Assembly: GCA_905371715.1 (NCBI GenBank) | Contig: CAJPLV010000020.1 | Location: forward strand, 1 to 5,315 | Length of the DNA stretch: 5,315 bases | Direction of reading: 5' to 3' | Source: Candidatus Saccharimonadota bacterium | Lineage (GTDB): Bacteria > Patescibacteriota > Saccharimonadia > Saccharimonadales > Saccharimonadaceae | In this document: positions 1 to 5,315 of the stretch, one piece after another | How the letters are laid out: each line of letters begins with the position of its first letter | Numbering within the stretch: position 1 is the stretch's first letter | Notes under the pieces: model-generated | What the model saw: only the letters and a program-made list of their open reading frames with translations | What the model was told of the DNA's origin: nothing | Databases searched by the model: none | Program-made: the position numbers and the translations under genes

Positions 1-128
1 ACCACAATCTTATCGTAAATCGGATGTTTCACCCGTCGCTCAATAAGCACCGTCACAGTTTTGGCACGCTTGTCACTGACCACTTTACCAACGAGGGTGC
101 GCTTGAGGGATCTTTTTTCTTCCGTCAT
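1..128 (-). CDS. rpsQ: 30S ribosomal protein S17, N-terminal half (partial)
   Basis: The gene starts at the ATG at 128 and runs off the left edge after 42 full codons, about half of the usual 84 or so residues. The translation begins [20 protein letters not shown] and continues with [20 protein letters not shown]. This is the start of the S17 beta-barrel, which binds 16S rRNA early in assembly of the 30S body. [16 protein letters not shown] is the family hallmark. AAGGA, overlapping the rpmC stop, lies 6 bases before the ATG. Its place after rpmC is the standard S10 operon order. The conserved C-terminal part lies outside the window and cannot be judged. Confidence 0.97.
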   Translation of the reverse strand, partial: MTEEKRSLKRTLVGKVVSDKRAKTVTVLIERRVKHPIYDKIV

Positions 129-137
129 GTCACTTCC

Positions 138-335
138 TTATTTGGCTGCAGCCTTCTTTTCGGCAAGAATAGTTTTCGCTCGCGCAATAGCACGGCGCGT
201 CATACGCAATTGACTGGTATTGTTCAATTGCTGGGTTGCTTTCTGCATGCGCAAGTTAAAATGCGCCTTCTGCAATTCCTTGACCTCTGCTTTTAGCGCA
301 GCTTCGTCCTTCTGGCGCAGTTCTTTGGCGTTCAT
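138..335 (-). CDS. rpmC: 50S ribosomal protein L29
   Basis: A 65-residue L29, close to the usual 60-70. L29 is a small helical protein beside L23 at the exit of the peptide tunnel. The sequence is two amphipathic helices: [20 protein letters not shown], then [20 protein letters not shown], then a basic C-terminal helix [19 protein letters not shown]. The motif [12 protein letters not shown] is the L29 hallmark. The ATG at 335 is chosen over an in-frame TTG at 365 because it has AAAGGA in front of it and gives a family-typical start. The TAA stop overlaps the AAGGA that serves rpsQ, 9 bases downstream, so reinitiation is likely. Confidence 0.97.
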   Translation of the reverse strand: MNAKELRQKDEAALKAEVKELQKAHFNLRMQKATQQLNNTSQLRMTRRAIARAKTILAEKKAAAK

Positions 336-343
336 CTGCTTAG

Positions 344-349
344 TCCTTT
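344..349 (-). promoter_or_regulatory. Ribosome binding site that fixes the rpmC start
   Basis: AAAGGA on the minus strand lies 8 bases before the ATG at 335. The same frame opens further upstream at a TTG (365), but that would overlap the end of rplP and add ten residues ([10 protein letters not shown]) that are not part of the L29 family. This site supports the shorter start. Confidence 0.8.
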
Positions 350-354
350 CTGGA

Positions 355-771
355 TTACTGACCAATCATGCGGGTCACAAAAGTTGTCCGCAGCGGCAAC
401 TTGGCAGCAGCCAGAGCAAAAGCTTCCCGTGCCAGCACCTCGGGAACACCGACAATTTCATAGAGCACCTTACCTGGCTGAATCTCAGCCACATAGTACT
501 CAGGGTTGCCTTTGCCATTACCCATACGAACTTCTGCAGGCTTGGTAGAAATTGGCTTGTCTGGAAACACACGAATCCAGATACGGCCACCACGCTTGAC
601 ATGACGCGTGATGGCACGACGCGCGGCTTCAATCTGCCGGGCCGTCAGTCGACCGCGATCTGTTGATTTCAGTCCAAATTCACCAAAAGCGACAGTATTT
701 CCACGAGTCGCCAGACCAGTATTCCGGCCCTTCTGTTCCTTGCGATATTTTCTGCGTGCAGGTTGCAGCAT
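355..771 (-). CDS. rplP: 50S ribosomal protein L16
   Basis: A complete 138-residue L16, a late-assembly 50S protein near the A-site tRNA elbow. The N-terminus [19 protein letters not shown] and the core segments [30 protein letters not shown] and [20 protein letters not shown] are all family-typical. Arg82 in EVRMGNGKG aligns with E. coli Arg81, the residue hydroxylated by the RoxA/YcfD oxygenase; the target is present, but whether an enzyme exists cannot be seen here. The C-terminal part has [20 protein letters not shown] and [14 protein letters not shown] inside the rpsC 3' end lies 7 bases before the ATG, and only 2 bases separate the two genes. rpmC follows after 19 bases. Confidence 0.99.
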   Translation of the reverse strand: MLQPARRKYRKEQKGRNTGLATRGNTVAFGEFGLKSTDRGRLTARQIEAARRAITRHVKRGGRIWIRVFPDKPISTKPAEVRMGNGKGNPEYYVAEIQPGKVLYEIVGVPEVLAREAFALAAAKLPLRTTFVTRMIGQ

Positions 772-773
772 AT

Positions 774-1637
774 TTATTCTCCTTGAGCGCCGTCCGCTGC
801 TGCAGCGGGCGCGGCGACTTGACGAACGCGCTTAACGGCTAATTTGGCATCACCTCCTGTTGCTTCTGCAGGTTTGTCGCTGCCATCAACAGGAGCGGCA
901 TTTGCAACAGTCCGATCACGACGAGAAGCACCCCGCCGAGCAGAGCGCGGCCCACGGCGCTCATCTCCCTCGGGACGAGGTGTGCTATCCAGTGAGGGAA
1001 CATCGCTGCGACCCAGCGTGTCCCCTTTGTAGACCCACACCTTGACGCCGATAACGCCATATGTCGTCTTGGCTTCGCTAAAACCATAGTCAATATCGGC
1101 ACGCAAAGTATGAAGCGGCACGCGACCTTCCCGATACCATTCGGTACGGGCAATCTCAATGCCATTCAAGCGGCCAGAAGACATAATCTTGATGCCCTGA
1201 GCGCCAAGACGCATCGCATTCTGCATGGCGCGCTTCATGGCCCGGCGGAACATGATGCGCTTCTCAAGCTGCTGCGTAATGCTGTCGGCAATCAACTGGG
1301 CATCTACTTCAGGCTTGCGAACTTCTTCGATATTAACCGCAACCGGCACTCCCAGCTTCTCGGCCAGATCCTTCTTGAGCTTTTCAATATCTTCGCCTTT
1401 GCGACCAATCACCACGCCCGGACGAGCAGAATAAATGGTAATGCGCGCGCTTTTAGCAGGCCGCTCAATCAAAACGCGAGAAACAGCTGCATTTTTCAGC
1501 TTCGCTTTCAGGTACTCTCGCACCTTCACATCTTCCGCCAGCATACCAGCGAAATCACGGTTATTGGCATACCAGCGACTCGCCCAGTTACGGCTGACCG
1601 CAAGGCGAAAACCAGTAGGATGAATTTTCTGTCCCAT
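774..1637 (-). CDS. rpsC: 30S ribosomal protein S3, long C-terminal tail form
   Basis: A complete S3 of 287 residues against 233 in E. coli. S3 lies at the mRNA entry channel of the 30S subunit. The N-terminal part starts [20 protein letters not shown]. The KH domain has its GXXG loop as GRKG at residues 78-81 ([20 protein letters not shown]). Arg131, Arg132 and Lys135 in [10 protein letters not shown] match the E. coli residues tied to mRNA helicase activity. The C-terminal domain has [20 protein letters not shown] and ends near [10 protein letters not shown]. From about residue 211 a non-conserved tail follows: first acidic and Arg-rich ([17 protein letters not shown]), then Ala-rich to GAQGE. 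Long basic tails on S3 are known from Comamonadaceae, but this one is not recognised in detail. AAAGG lies 8 bases before ATG, and rplP starts 2 bases after the stop. Confidence 0.99.
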   Translation of the reverse strand: MGQKIHPTGFRLAVSRNWASRWYANNRDFAGMLAEDVKVREYLKAKLKNAAVSRVLIERPAKSARITIYSARPGVVIGRKGEDIEKLKKDLAEKLGVPVAVNIEEVRKPEVDAQLIADSITQQLEKRIMFRRAMKRAMQNAMRLGAQGIKIMSSGRLNGIEIARTEWYREGRVPLHTLRADIDYGFSEAKTTYGVIGVKVWVYKGDTLGRSDVPSLDSTPRPEGDERRGPRSARRGASRRDRTVANAAPVDGSDKPAEATGGDAKLAVKRVRQVAAPAAAADGAQGE

Positions 1638-1649
1638 GAATACCGCCTT

Positions 1650-1979
1650 TCAATAACCAACCGTCACGTACACATGGCACGTCGGTTTGCTGATACGGTT
1701 GCCACGACCTTTAGCACGAGCCGTGAAGCGCTTGAGGGTTGTGCCCTGTTCAATATAAATTGAGGTAACACGCAGCTCATCAATATCAGCAGAGTCATTA
1801 TGTTCGGCATTAGCCACCGCCGACTCCAGCACTTTCTTGACAATAACTGCGGCCTTCTTGGGCGTAAATGCAAGAATGTTGAGCGCCTGCTCCACTTTCT
1901 TGCCGCGAATCAGATCAGCCACAAGGCGTCCCTTGTCAGCAGAGAGACGCACGCCACGGAGGACTGCACGAGTTTCCAT
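1650..1979 (-). CDS. rplV: 50S ribosomal protein L22
   Basis: A complete 109-residue L22, which contacts all 23S rRNA domains and whose beta-hairpin lines the exit tunnel together with L4. The globular part shows [33 protein letters not shown] and [20 protein letters not shown]. The hairpin runs over about 80-102 ([20 protein letters not shown]). Leu82-Lys83-Arg84 take the place of Met82-Lys83-Arg84 in E. coli, the triplet whose deletion gives erythromycin resistance; nothing is deleted here. The start has AAGGA 8 bases upstream, overlapping the rpsS stop. The protein ends VYVTVGY, then TGA, 12 bases before rpsC. Confidence 0.99.
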   Translation of the reverse strand: METRAVLRGVRLSADKGRLVADLIRGKKVEQALNILAFTPKKAAVIVKKVLESAVANAEHNDSADIDELRVTSIYIEQGTTLKRFTARAKGRGNRISKPTCHVYVTVGY

Positions 1980-1990
1980 TGGTCAGATCC

Positions 1991-2266
1991 TTATTTCTTG
2001 GCTTTTTTGTCCGCCGCATGCCCCTTAAAGGTACGCGTCAGTGCAAATTCACCGAGTTTGTGCCCCACCATTTGGTCAGTCACGTAAACTGGCACATGTT
2101 GCTTTCCATTGTGGACAGCGATCGTCAAGCCGATAAATTCAGGCAAAATCATCGAGCGGCGCGACCACGTTTTAATGGGCCTTTTATCTTTTGATGCTGC
2201 GGCCTTATCAACTTTGGCCAACAGATGATGGTCAACAAACGGACCCTTTTTGAGAGAACGAGTCAT
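1991..2266 (-). CDS. rpsS: 30S ribosomal protein S19
   Basis: A complete 91-residue S19, about the usual length. S19 forms a complex with S13 in the 30S head, close to the A-site finger of 23S rRNA and tRNA. It shows the family start [15 protein letters not shown], the stretch [20 protein letters not shown], and the S19 signature [20 protein letters not shown] followed by [11 protein letters not shown] at residues 53-83. It ends in a lysine-rich tail, ADKKAKK. GAGG lies 6 bases before the ATG. It stands 10 bases after rplB and 11 bases before rplV, consistent with one transcript. Confidence 0.99.
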   Translation of the reverse strand: MTRSLKKGPFVDHHLLAKVDKAAASKDKRPIKTWSRRSMILPEFIGLTIAVHNGKQHVPVYVTDQMVGHKLGEFALTRTFKGHAADKKAKK

Positions 2267-2276
2267 TTGCTACCTC

Positions 2277-3101
2277 TTATTTTTTACGACGCGACACAAT
2301 CATATTTTGAGTGCGCTTGTTGTTGCGAGTGCGATAACCTTTGGTCAAATTACCCCACGGATCAACCGGAGCACGCCCCTCACCCGTACGGCCTTCACCA
2401 CCGCCATGCGGGTGATCAATCGGATTCATAACGACGCCGCGCACCGTCGGGCGAATCCCCATCCAGCGCTTAACACCTGCTTTGCCATACTGACGCAAAC
2501 TGTGCTCTTCGTTAGCAACTTCGCCAATCGTAGCCCGGCATTCAATATGGATTTTTCGGACCTCTCCAGATCGCATCCTGACTTGGGCATAGACCCCTTC
2601 ACGAGCCAACAGCGTTGCAGAAGCTCCAGCAGATCGGGCAATTTGCGCACCGGCACCTGGTTTCAATTCTATACAGTGAATTGTGGAACCCACAGGGATA
2701 TTGCGAATTGGCAACGCATTGCCGACACGAATTGGAGATTCAGATCCGCTCAGCAGCTGCGCACCTGGCTCTACTCCACGCGGCGCAATGATATAGCGGC
2801 GCTCACCATCCGCATAACACACCAAAGCAATATGAGCCGAGCGATTAGGATCATATTCGATACGTTCAACTTTTGCAGGGATTCCATCTTTATCGCGACG
2901 AAAATCCACGATTCGATAATGATGACGATGTCCGCCGCCCCTGTGACGCGTCGTGATATGACCATTATTATTGCGACCCGCTTTCTGGGACTGTGCTTCT
3001 AGCAGAGGAGCATAAGCCGCCCCTTTATAAAGATGATCACGCGTCACCTTCACCGCAGCACGGCGGCCGGGTGAGGTCGGTTTCATTTTAATGACAGCCA
3101 T
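2277..3101 (-). CDS. rplB: 50S ribosomal protein L2
   Basis: A complete L2 of 274 residues, one of the most conserved 50S proteins, needed for subunit joining and peptidyl transferase activity. The N-terminal extension has [20 protein letters not shown] and [20 protein letters not shown]. The RNA-binding domain follows, with [18 protein letters not shown] and YIIAPRGV, then [20 protein letters not shown] in the SH3-like part. The C-terminal signature is [13 protein letters not shown] at 226-238; His230 aligns with E. coli His229, implicated in peptidyl transfer. It ends in the usual basic SRRKK. The N-terminal wording ([15 protein letters not shown]) resembles Comamonadaceae from memory. The GGAG for this gene lies inside the rplW end, and rpsS follows after 10 bases. 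Nothing is unusual or damaged. Confidence 0.99.
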   Translation of the reverse strand: MAVIKMKPTSPGRRAAVKVTRDHLYKGAAYAPLLEAQSQKAGRNNNGHITTRHRGGGHRHHYRIVDFRRDKDGIPAKVERIEYDPNRSAHIALVCYADGERRYIIAPRGVEPGAQLLSGSESPIRVGNALPIRNIPVGSTIHCIELKPGAGAQIARSAGASATLLAREGVYAQVRMRSGEVRKIHIECRATIGEVANEEHSLRQYGKAGVKRWMGIRPTVRGVVMNPIDHPHGGGEGRTGEGRAPVDPWGNLTKGYRTRNNKRTQNMIVSRRKK

Positions 3102-3104
3102 AAA

Positions 3105-3440
3105 TTACGCAGCCTCCCCGGAAAAGTTGAGGTCTTGCCCCTCTTTCAGCAACACATAGGCCTTGCGCACGTTGGAGCGGCGGCCAATGCTTCGACCAAA
3201 ACGCTTGGCCTTGCCTTTTACATTAACAACAGAAACGCTTTGCACTTTCACCGGAAACATCAACTCGACAGCAGCCTTTATTTCTAGCTTGGTGGCATCC
3301 TGAAGCACCTTAAAAACTACTGCGTTAGACTTTTCCGCAGCAAGGGTTGCCTTCTCCGAAACGACAGGCGCAACAAGAACTTGCATCAAGCGCCCTTCGT
3401 CAAACTTGCGTTCTGCGGGAGTCGGATTAACTCGGCTCAT
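3105..3440 (-). CDS. rplW: 50S ribosomal protein L23
   Basis: A complete L23 of 111 residues, located at the peptide exit tunnel where it docks trigger factor and the signal recognition particle. The core starts at [16 protein letters not shown]; Glu29 in VSEK aligns with E. coli Glu18, the trigger factor contact. Next come [19 protein letters not shown], the basic loop [20 protein letters not shown], and the C-terminal strand segment [10 protein letters not shown]. It carries about 11 extra N-terminal residues ([11 protein letters not shown]) compared with the 100-residue E. coli protein. The extended start is supported by the ATGA overlap with rplD and a GGAG 8 bases upstream; the only internal Met, at residue 19, would cut into the core. 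rplB follows after 3 bases. Confidence 0.98.
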   Translation of the reverse strand: MSRVNPTPAERKFDEGRLMQVLVAPVVSEKATLAAEKSNAVVFKVLQDATKLEIKAAVELMFPVKVQSVSVVNVKGKAKRFGRSIGRRSNVRKAYVLLKEGQDLNFSGEAA

Positions 3441-4063
3441 GAGAACATCTCCTTCAACATTTCGACAGCGCCTTTAGTAACCAACACTTTTTTATAATGC
3501 ACAAGCGAAACAGGATCTGCATAACGCGGCTCTACAACCATCGCACCGCCGAGATTACGAGAGGCTAAAAACAGATTCTCGTCCACTTCGTCAGCAATTA
3601 GCAAAACCGTTTCAGGTAGATTCATTGCCTTGAGCCTAGACGCAAACAATTTGGTCTTCGGTGCATCCAGCTTTATGGACTCAACAGCAGCAATACGCCC
3701 CTCGCGTACCAATTGCGAAAAGATGGAAGCCATTCCAGCACGATACATCTTTTTATTGATTTTCTGGCTGAAATTTTCTTCCGGAGAATTCGGAAAGATA
3801 CGTCCACCCCCACGCCACAGAGGCGAAGACGTCATACCAGCGCGAGCGTTACCCGTTCCTTTTTGACGAAAAGGCTTTTTAGTAGAATGGCGAACCGCCT
3901 CGCGATCTTTTTGCGCACGAGTCCCTTGACGGGCATTTGCCTGATAAGCAACCACCAGCTGATGTACCAGTGCCTCATTGTATTCGCGACCAAAAACAGT
4001 CTCGGGCACATCCAACTTCGATACAGCCTGCCCTTGCTCATTAAGAAGATCAATTTGCATCAT
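3437..4063 (-). CDS. rplD: 50S ribosomal protein L4
   Basis: A complete L4 of 208 residues. L4 binds domain I of 23S rRNA and its extended loop lines the narrow part of the peptide exit tunnel. In E. coli it also represses its own S10 operon. The N-terminal globular part has [20 protein letters not shown]; the tunnel loop at about 45-95 has [20 protein letters not shown], then [12 protein letters not shown] and WRGGGRIF. Lys68 aligns with E. coli Lys63, a position where mutation gives macrolide resistance, and is wild type. The C-terminal part has [16 protein letters not shown] and [11 protein letters not shown]. Two adjacent ATG codons are possible starts: 4063 has AAAGGAG 7 bases upstream and an ATGA overlap with rplC; 4060 matches the usual family start (MQIDLLN). 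4063 is reported. It overlaps rplW by 4 bases. Confidence 0.99.
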   Translation of the reverse strand: MMQIDLLNEQGQAVSKLDVPETVFGREYNEALVHQLVVAYQANARQGTRAQKDREAVRHSTKKPFRQKGTGNARAGMTSSPLWRGGGRIFPNSPEENFSQKINKKMYRAGMASIFSQLVREGRIAAVESIKLDAPKTKLFASRLKAMNLPETVLLIADEVDENLFLASRNLGGAMVVEPRYADPVSLVHYKKVLVTKGAVEMLKEMFS

Positions 4064-4740
4064 TGAGCATCTCCTTTGGCAGCCGACCGATTTTTGATGG
4101 CGGGACGCACCGTTACAAAGCCGCCTTTGGAACCCGGAACAGATCCTTTAATGAGCAGCAATTGACGCTCAGCGTCCACACGAAACAGATCAAGATTTTG
4201 GGTTGTGACGGATTCGCACCCCAAGTGCCCCGTCATCTTTTTACCGGGGAAAACCCGTCCCGGATCCTGGGCCATGCCGATAGAACCAGGAACATTATGC
4301 GAGCGACTATTGCCATGAGAAGCGCGCTGCGACCCAAAGTTATGACGCTTTATCGTACCCGCATAACCCTTGCCGATAGATGTTCCCTGAACATCCACTT
4401 TCTGACCGCTCGCAAATATATCCACAAGCGGCAAAACGGACCCTGCGGGATATTTACTCGCCACCGCCTCATCAACGCGAAATTCACGAACAATCTCTCC
4501 AGCCTCCACTCCTGCTTTAGAGAGGTGACCCGCTTGCGGCTTGGTAACACGAGACGAACGACGCGAACCGAACGTCACTTGAATAGCGACATATCCGTCA
4601 TTTTCTTGGGTTTTAACTTGGGTCACACGATTGTTAGACACATCCACCACCGTGACGGGAACAGATTCGCCGTCATCGGTAAAAAAACGCGTCATGCCAA
4701 CCTTGCGCCCAAGCAATCCCAAACGATTGCTTTGACTCAT
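4060..4740 (-). CDS. rplC: 50S ribosomal protein L3
   Basis: A complete 226-residue L3, an early-assembly protein that binds 23S rRNA and sends a long loop toward the peptidyl transferase centre. Visible landmarks are [13 protein letters not shown] (residues 8-20), the first barrel segment with [13 protein letters not shown], then [20 protein letters not shown], and the loop segment [20 protein letters not shown] (140-159) followed by [15 protein letters not shown]. The C-terminal barrel strand [14 protein letters not shown] is intact, with a short basic tail. Met156 occupies the place of E. coli Gln150, the residue methylated by PrmB; from memory this is usual in Burkholderiales. The start has a good AGGAG. 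It overlaps rplD by 4 bases (ATGA), so the two are probably translationally coupled. Codons 18-20 contain seven T in a row, with no sign that they matter. Confidence 0.99.
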   Translation of the reverse strand: MSQSNRLGLLGRKVGMTRFFTDDGESVPVTVVDVSNNRVTQVKTQENDGYVAIQVTFGSRRSSRVTKPQAGHLSKAGVEAGEIVREFRVDEAVASKYPAGSVLPLVDIFASGQKVDVQGTSIGKGYAGTIKRHNFGSQRASHGNSRSHNVPGSIGMAQDPGRVFPGKKMTGHLGCESVTTQNLDLFRVDAERQLLLIKGSVPGSKGGFVTVRPAIKNRSAAKGDAQ

Positions 4741-4746
4741 TTATAG

Positions 4747-4751
4747 CTCCT
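4747..4751 (-). promoter_or_regulatory. Shine-Dalgarno sequence of rplC
   Basis: AGGAG on the minus strand stands 6 bases before the ATG at 4740 and so fixes the rplC start. It is left single-stranded by the fold of stem 2 but sits right at its foot, so a ligand that holds the stem could mask it. Confidence 0.85.
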
Positions 4752-4754
4752 GAA

Positions 4755-4801
4755 CTTTCGCCACACGTTCTGCAATTGGCCCGTGTGTTGATGCGCGAAA
4801 G
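4755..4801 (-). promoter_or_regulatory. Second, bulged RNA hairpin directly before the rplC ribosome binding site (leader stem 2)
   Basis: The minus-strand RNA can form CUUUCGC / GCGAAAG (7 pairs) at the base and CACACG / CGUGUG (6 pairs) above it, with a 7-base bulge GCAUCAA on the 5' side and a 14-base loop. All 13 pairs are Watson-Crick. It begins 12 bases after stem 1, and its 3' foot ends three bases before the AGGAG of rplC. This placement suits control of rplC initiation by a bound protein or by stacking of the two stems. The large bulge makes it less certain than stem 1. Confidence 0.5.
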
Positions 4802-4813
4802 AGGGTTGAACGA

Positions 4814-4859
4814 CTTGCCTCAAAGCACTCAAAAAAGTTAAGAGTTGCTTCAAGGCAAG
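4814..4859 (-). promoter_or_regulatory. Long RNA hairpin in the rpsJ-rplC spacer (leader stem 1)
   Basis: The minus-strand RNA folds as CUUGCCU / AGGCAAG (7 pairs), then tandem U-G and G-U wobbles, then AAGC / GCUU, one bulged A, ACUC / GAGU, and an 11-base loop UUAACUUUUUU. That is 17 pairs with one bulge. On the plus strand the two wobbles would be C-A mismatches, so the fold is better on the strand that is actually transcribed. No U-run follows the stem, so it is not an intrinsic terminator. It may be a regulatory leader, a processing site or a 5'-end protecting stem; the sequence does not say which. Confidence 0.65.
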
Positions 4860-4865
4860 AGGAGA

Positions 4866-4874
4866 AGTATAGCA
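4866..4874 (-). promoter_or_regulatory. Candidate sigma-70 extended -10 promoter for rplC onward
   Basis: On the minus strand this reads TGC followed by TATACT, which fits the extended -10 pattern TGnTATAAT with one mismatch in the hexamer. No good -35 is seen at 16-18 bases upstream (TGTCTG at 17), which extended -10 promoters can tolerate. Standard geometry puts the start site near 4859, the first base of the hairpin at 4814-4859. The surrounding initiation region is pyrimidine-rich, which is not ideal. It lies between rpsJ and rplC, so it would boost rplC and the downstream genes independently of tuf-rpsJ readthrough. This is a sequence match only. Confidence 0.5.
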
Positions 4875-4928
4875 GCAAACTTGCGTTTCAGACACCCTTC
4901 ATCGTCAGTTCACTGCTGTCAAGCTGCG

Positions 4929-5240
4929 TCATTGCAACTTGATCTCAACATCAACGCCCGCAGGCAGATCGAGTTTCATCAAAGCATCGACCGTTTTGTC
5001 GGTCGGATCGACGATATCCATCAAGCGTTGATGCGTGCGAATTTCAAACTGATCGCGACTTGTCTTGTTCACATGCGGCGAGCGCAAGATGTCGAAACGG
5101 CGCATGCGCGTTGGCAATGGCACTGGCCCCTTGACGACAGCGCCAGTGCGTTTGGCTGTATCAACAATTTCAGCGGCAGATTGATCGATCAGCTTGTAGT
5201 CAAACGCTTTAAGGCGAATACGGATTTTTTGCTTGAGCAT
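4929..5240 (-). CDS. rpsJ: 30S ribosomal protein S10
   Basis: A complete 103-residue protein, the same length as E. coli S10. S10 sits in the 30S head and, as NusE, also pairs with NusB in transcription antitermination. The family core is clear: [18 protein letters not shown] at the N-terminus, then [20 protein letters not shown] with the tip loop near residues 46-57, then [15 protein letters not shown], ending in DVEIKLQ and TGA. The ATG at 5240 is chosen because [11 protein letters not shown] matches the family start; the open frame runs further upstream, but that part overlaps tuf in another frame. The ribosome binding site is weak: AAGG overlaps the tuf stop about 12 bases upstream, which suggests dependence on translation coming off tuf. 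A 188-base spacer separates it from rplC. Confidence 0.99.
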   Translation of the reverse strand: MLKQKIRIRLKAFDYKLIDQSAAEIVDTAKRTGAVVKGPVPLPTRMRRFDILRSPHVNKTSRDQFEIRTHQRLMDIVDPTDKTVDALMKLDLPAGVDVEIKLQ

Positions 5241-5253
5241 CTCGACACTCGCC

Positions 5254-5315
5254 TTACTCGATAATTTTTGCCACCACGCCAGCGCCCACCGTGCGGCCGC
5301 CTTCGCGGATGGCAA
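5254..5315 (-). CDS. tuf: Elongation factor Tu, C-terminal end only (partial)
   Basis: Only the last 20 codons are inside the window; the gene continues past the right edge. Read on the minus strand they give [19 protein letters not shown] followed by TAA, preceded by two bases (TT) that fit the Phe usually found before this motif. This is the nearly invariant C-terminus of EF-Tu domain 3, the GTPase that carries aminoacyl-tRNA to the ribosomal A site. It ends 13 bases before rpsJ, the str-to-S10 junction common in betaproteobacteria, so rpsJ is probably cotranscribed with tuf. Genomes of this group often carry two tuf copies; this would be the one next to the S10 cluster. Identity is secure despite the short length; nothing can be said about the rest of the protein. 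Confidence 0.96.
   Translation of the reverse strand, partial: AIREGGRTVGAGVVAKIIE

Noticed and set aside
336..365. Upstream TTG start for rpmC giving a 75-residue protein
   Set aside because: It would overlap the end of rplP and add residues foreign to L29, while the ATG at 335 has a good ribosome binding site.
839..1165. A 108-codon frame on the minus strand overlapping the S3 tail, with a hydrophobic stretch
   Set aside because: It lies in another frame inside rpsC, without a ribosome binding site that I can see; the hydrophobic run probably follows from out-of-frame reading of Arg/Ala-rich codons.
1110..1763. A 217-codon plus-strand frame spanning the rpsC/rplV junction
   Set aside because: It crosses two real genes on the other strand, and its translation has no recognisable features.
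2250..3002. A 250-codon open frame on the plus strand opposite rplB
   Set aside because: Same reason: antisense to a fully conserved L2, no family resemblance, and no plausible independent promoter or ribosome binding site seen.
4681..4687. A slippery heptamer U UUU UUU in frame in rplC codons 18-20
   Set aside because: A -1 shift would hit a stop within three codons, and no stimulatory structure was seen; most likely two Phe codons after CGT by chance.
4063..4746. A 227-codon open frame on the plus strand covering the whole of rplC
   Set aside because: It is the antisense shadow of a highly expressed conserved gene; its translation has no recognisable domain, and the opposite strand is unmistakably L3. 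Biased codon use in ribosomal genes often keeps the antisense frame open.
4814..4859. Hairpin 1 as an intrinsic terminator ending tuf-rpsJ
   Set aside because: No U-run follows the 3' arm on the minus strand; the T-run is in the loop. On the plus strand the stem has two mismatches, and no gene there needs a terminator.
4860..4864. CUCCU at the start of the spacer as an anti-Shine-Dalgarno for the rplC AGGAG
   Set aside because: Only five pairs over more than 100 bases, with no extension on either side; too short to be distinguished from chance.
4877..4888. Small inverted repeat AAAC-GCAA-GTTT upstream of the -10 element
   Set aside because: Four-pair arms, three of them A-T, are too weak to call an operator or a stable tetraloop hairpin.
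4917..4922. A perfect -35 hexamer (TTGACA on the minus strand) just after rpsJ
   Set aside because: At 16-18 bases downstream the sequence is GAAGGG, AAGGGT or AGGGTG, with no usable -10, and it is too far (about 45 bases) from TATACT to pair with it.

Overview
The window is a stretch of the bacterial str/S10 ribosomal protein supercluster. It is read entirely from the minus strand, so transcription runs from high to low coordinates. In transcription order it holds the 3' end of tuf (EF-Tu), rpsJ (S10), rplC (L3), rplD (L4), rplW (L23), rplB (L2), rpsS (S19), rplV (L22), rpsC (S3), rplP (L16), rpmC (L29) and the 5' part of rpsQ (S17). The order is the classic proteobacterial one, with no insertion, loss or broken gene. 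Both ends of the window cut a gene.

The proteins look like those of a betaproteobacterium of the order Burkholderiales, with a Comamonadaceae-like flavour. This rests on recall rather than a search. It draws on the L2 N-terminus with [20 protein letters not shown], the L22 start [17 protein letters not shown], the L23 segment [13 protein letters not shown], an L3 with [13 protein letters not shown], and an S3 with a long charged and Ala-rich C-terminal tail. By eye the base composition is only moderately GC, lower than in most cultured Comamonadaceae, so genus and family are left open.

From rplC to rpsQ the genes are tightly packed: two 4-base ATGA overlaps (rplC/rplD and rplD/rplW) and gaps of 2 to 19 bases elsewhere. 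This suggests translational coupling on one polycistronic transcript. tuf and rpsJ are 13 bases apart, so no separate S10 leader of the E. coli type fits in front of rpsJ.

The one real non-coding interval is the 188 bases between rpsJ and rplC (4741-4928). Read on the transcribed strand it contains, in order, an extended -10 promoter-like element (TGCTATACT), a long near-perfect hairpin whose only non-Watson-Crick pairs are G-U wobbles on the sense strand, a second bulged hairpin, and then the rplC Shine-Dalgarno sequence three bases further on. This looks like a structured 5' leader with its own promoter for rplC and downstream genes. It is the best candidate in the window for an undescribed regulatory element, possibly the local counterpart of the L4-controlled S10 leader of gammaproteobacteria. 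That functional link is inference. The rest of the window is ordinary, highly conserved translation machinery.
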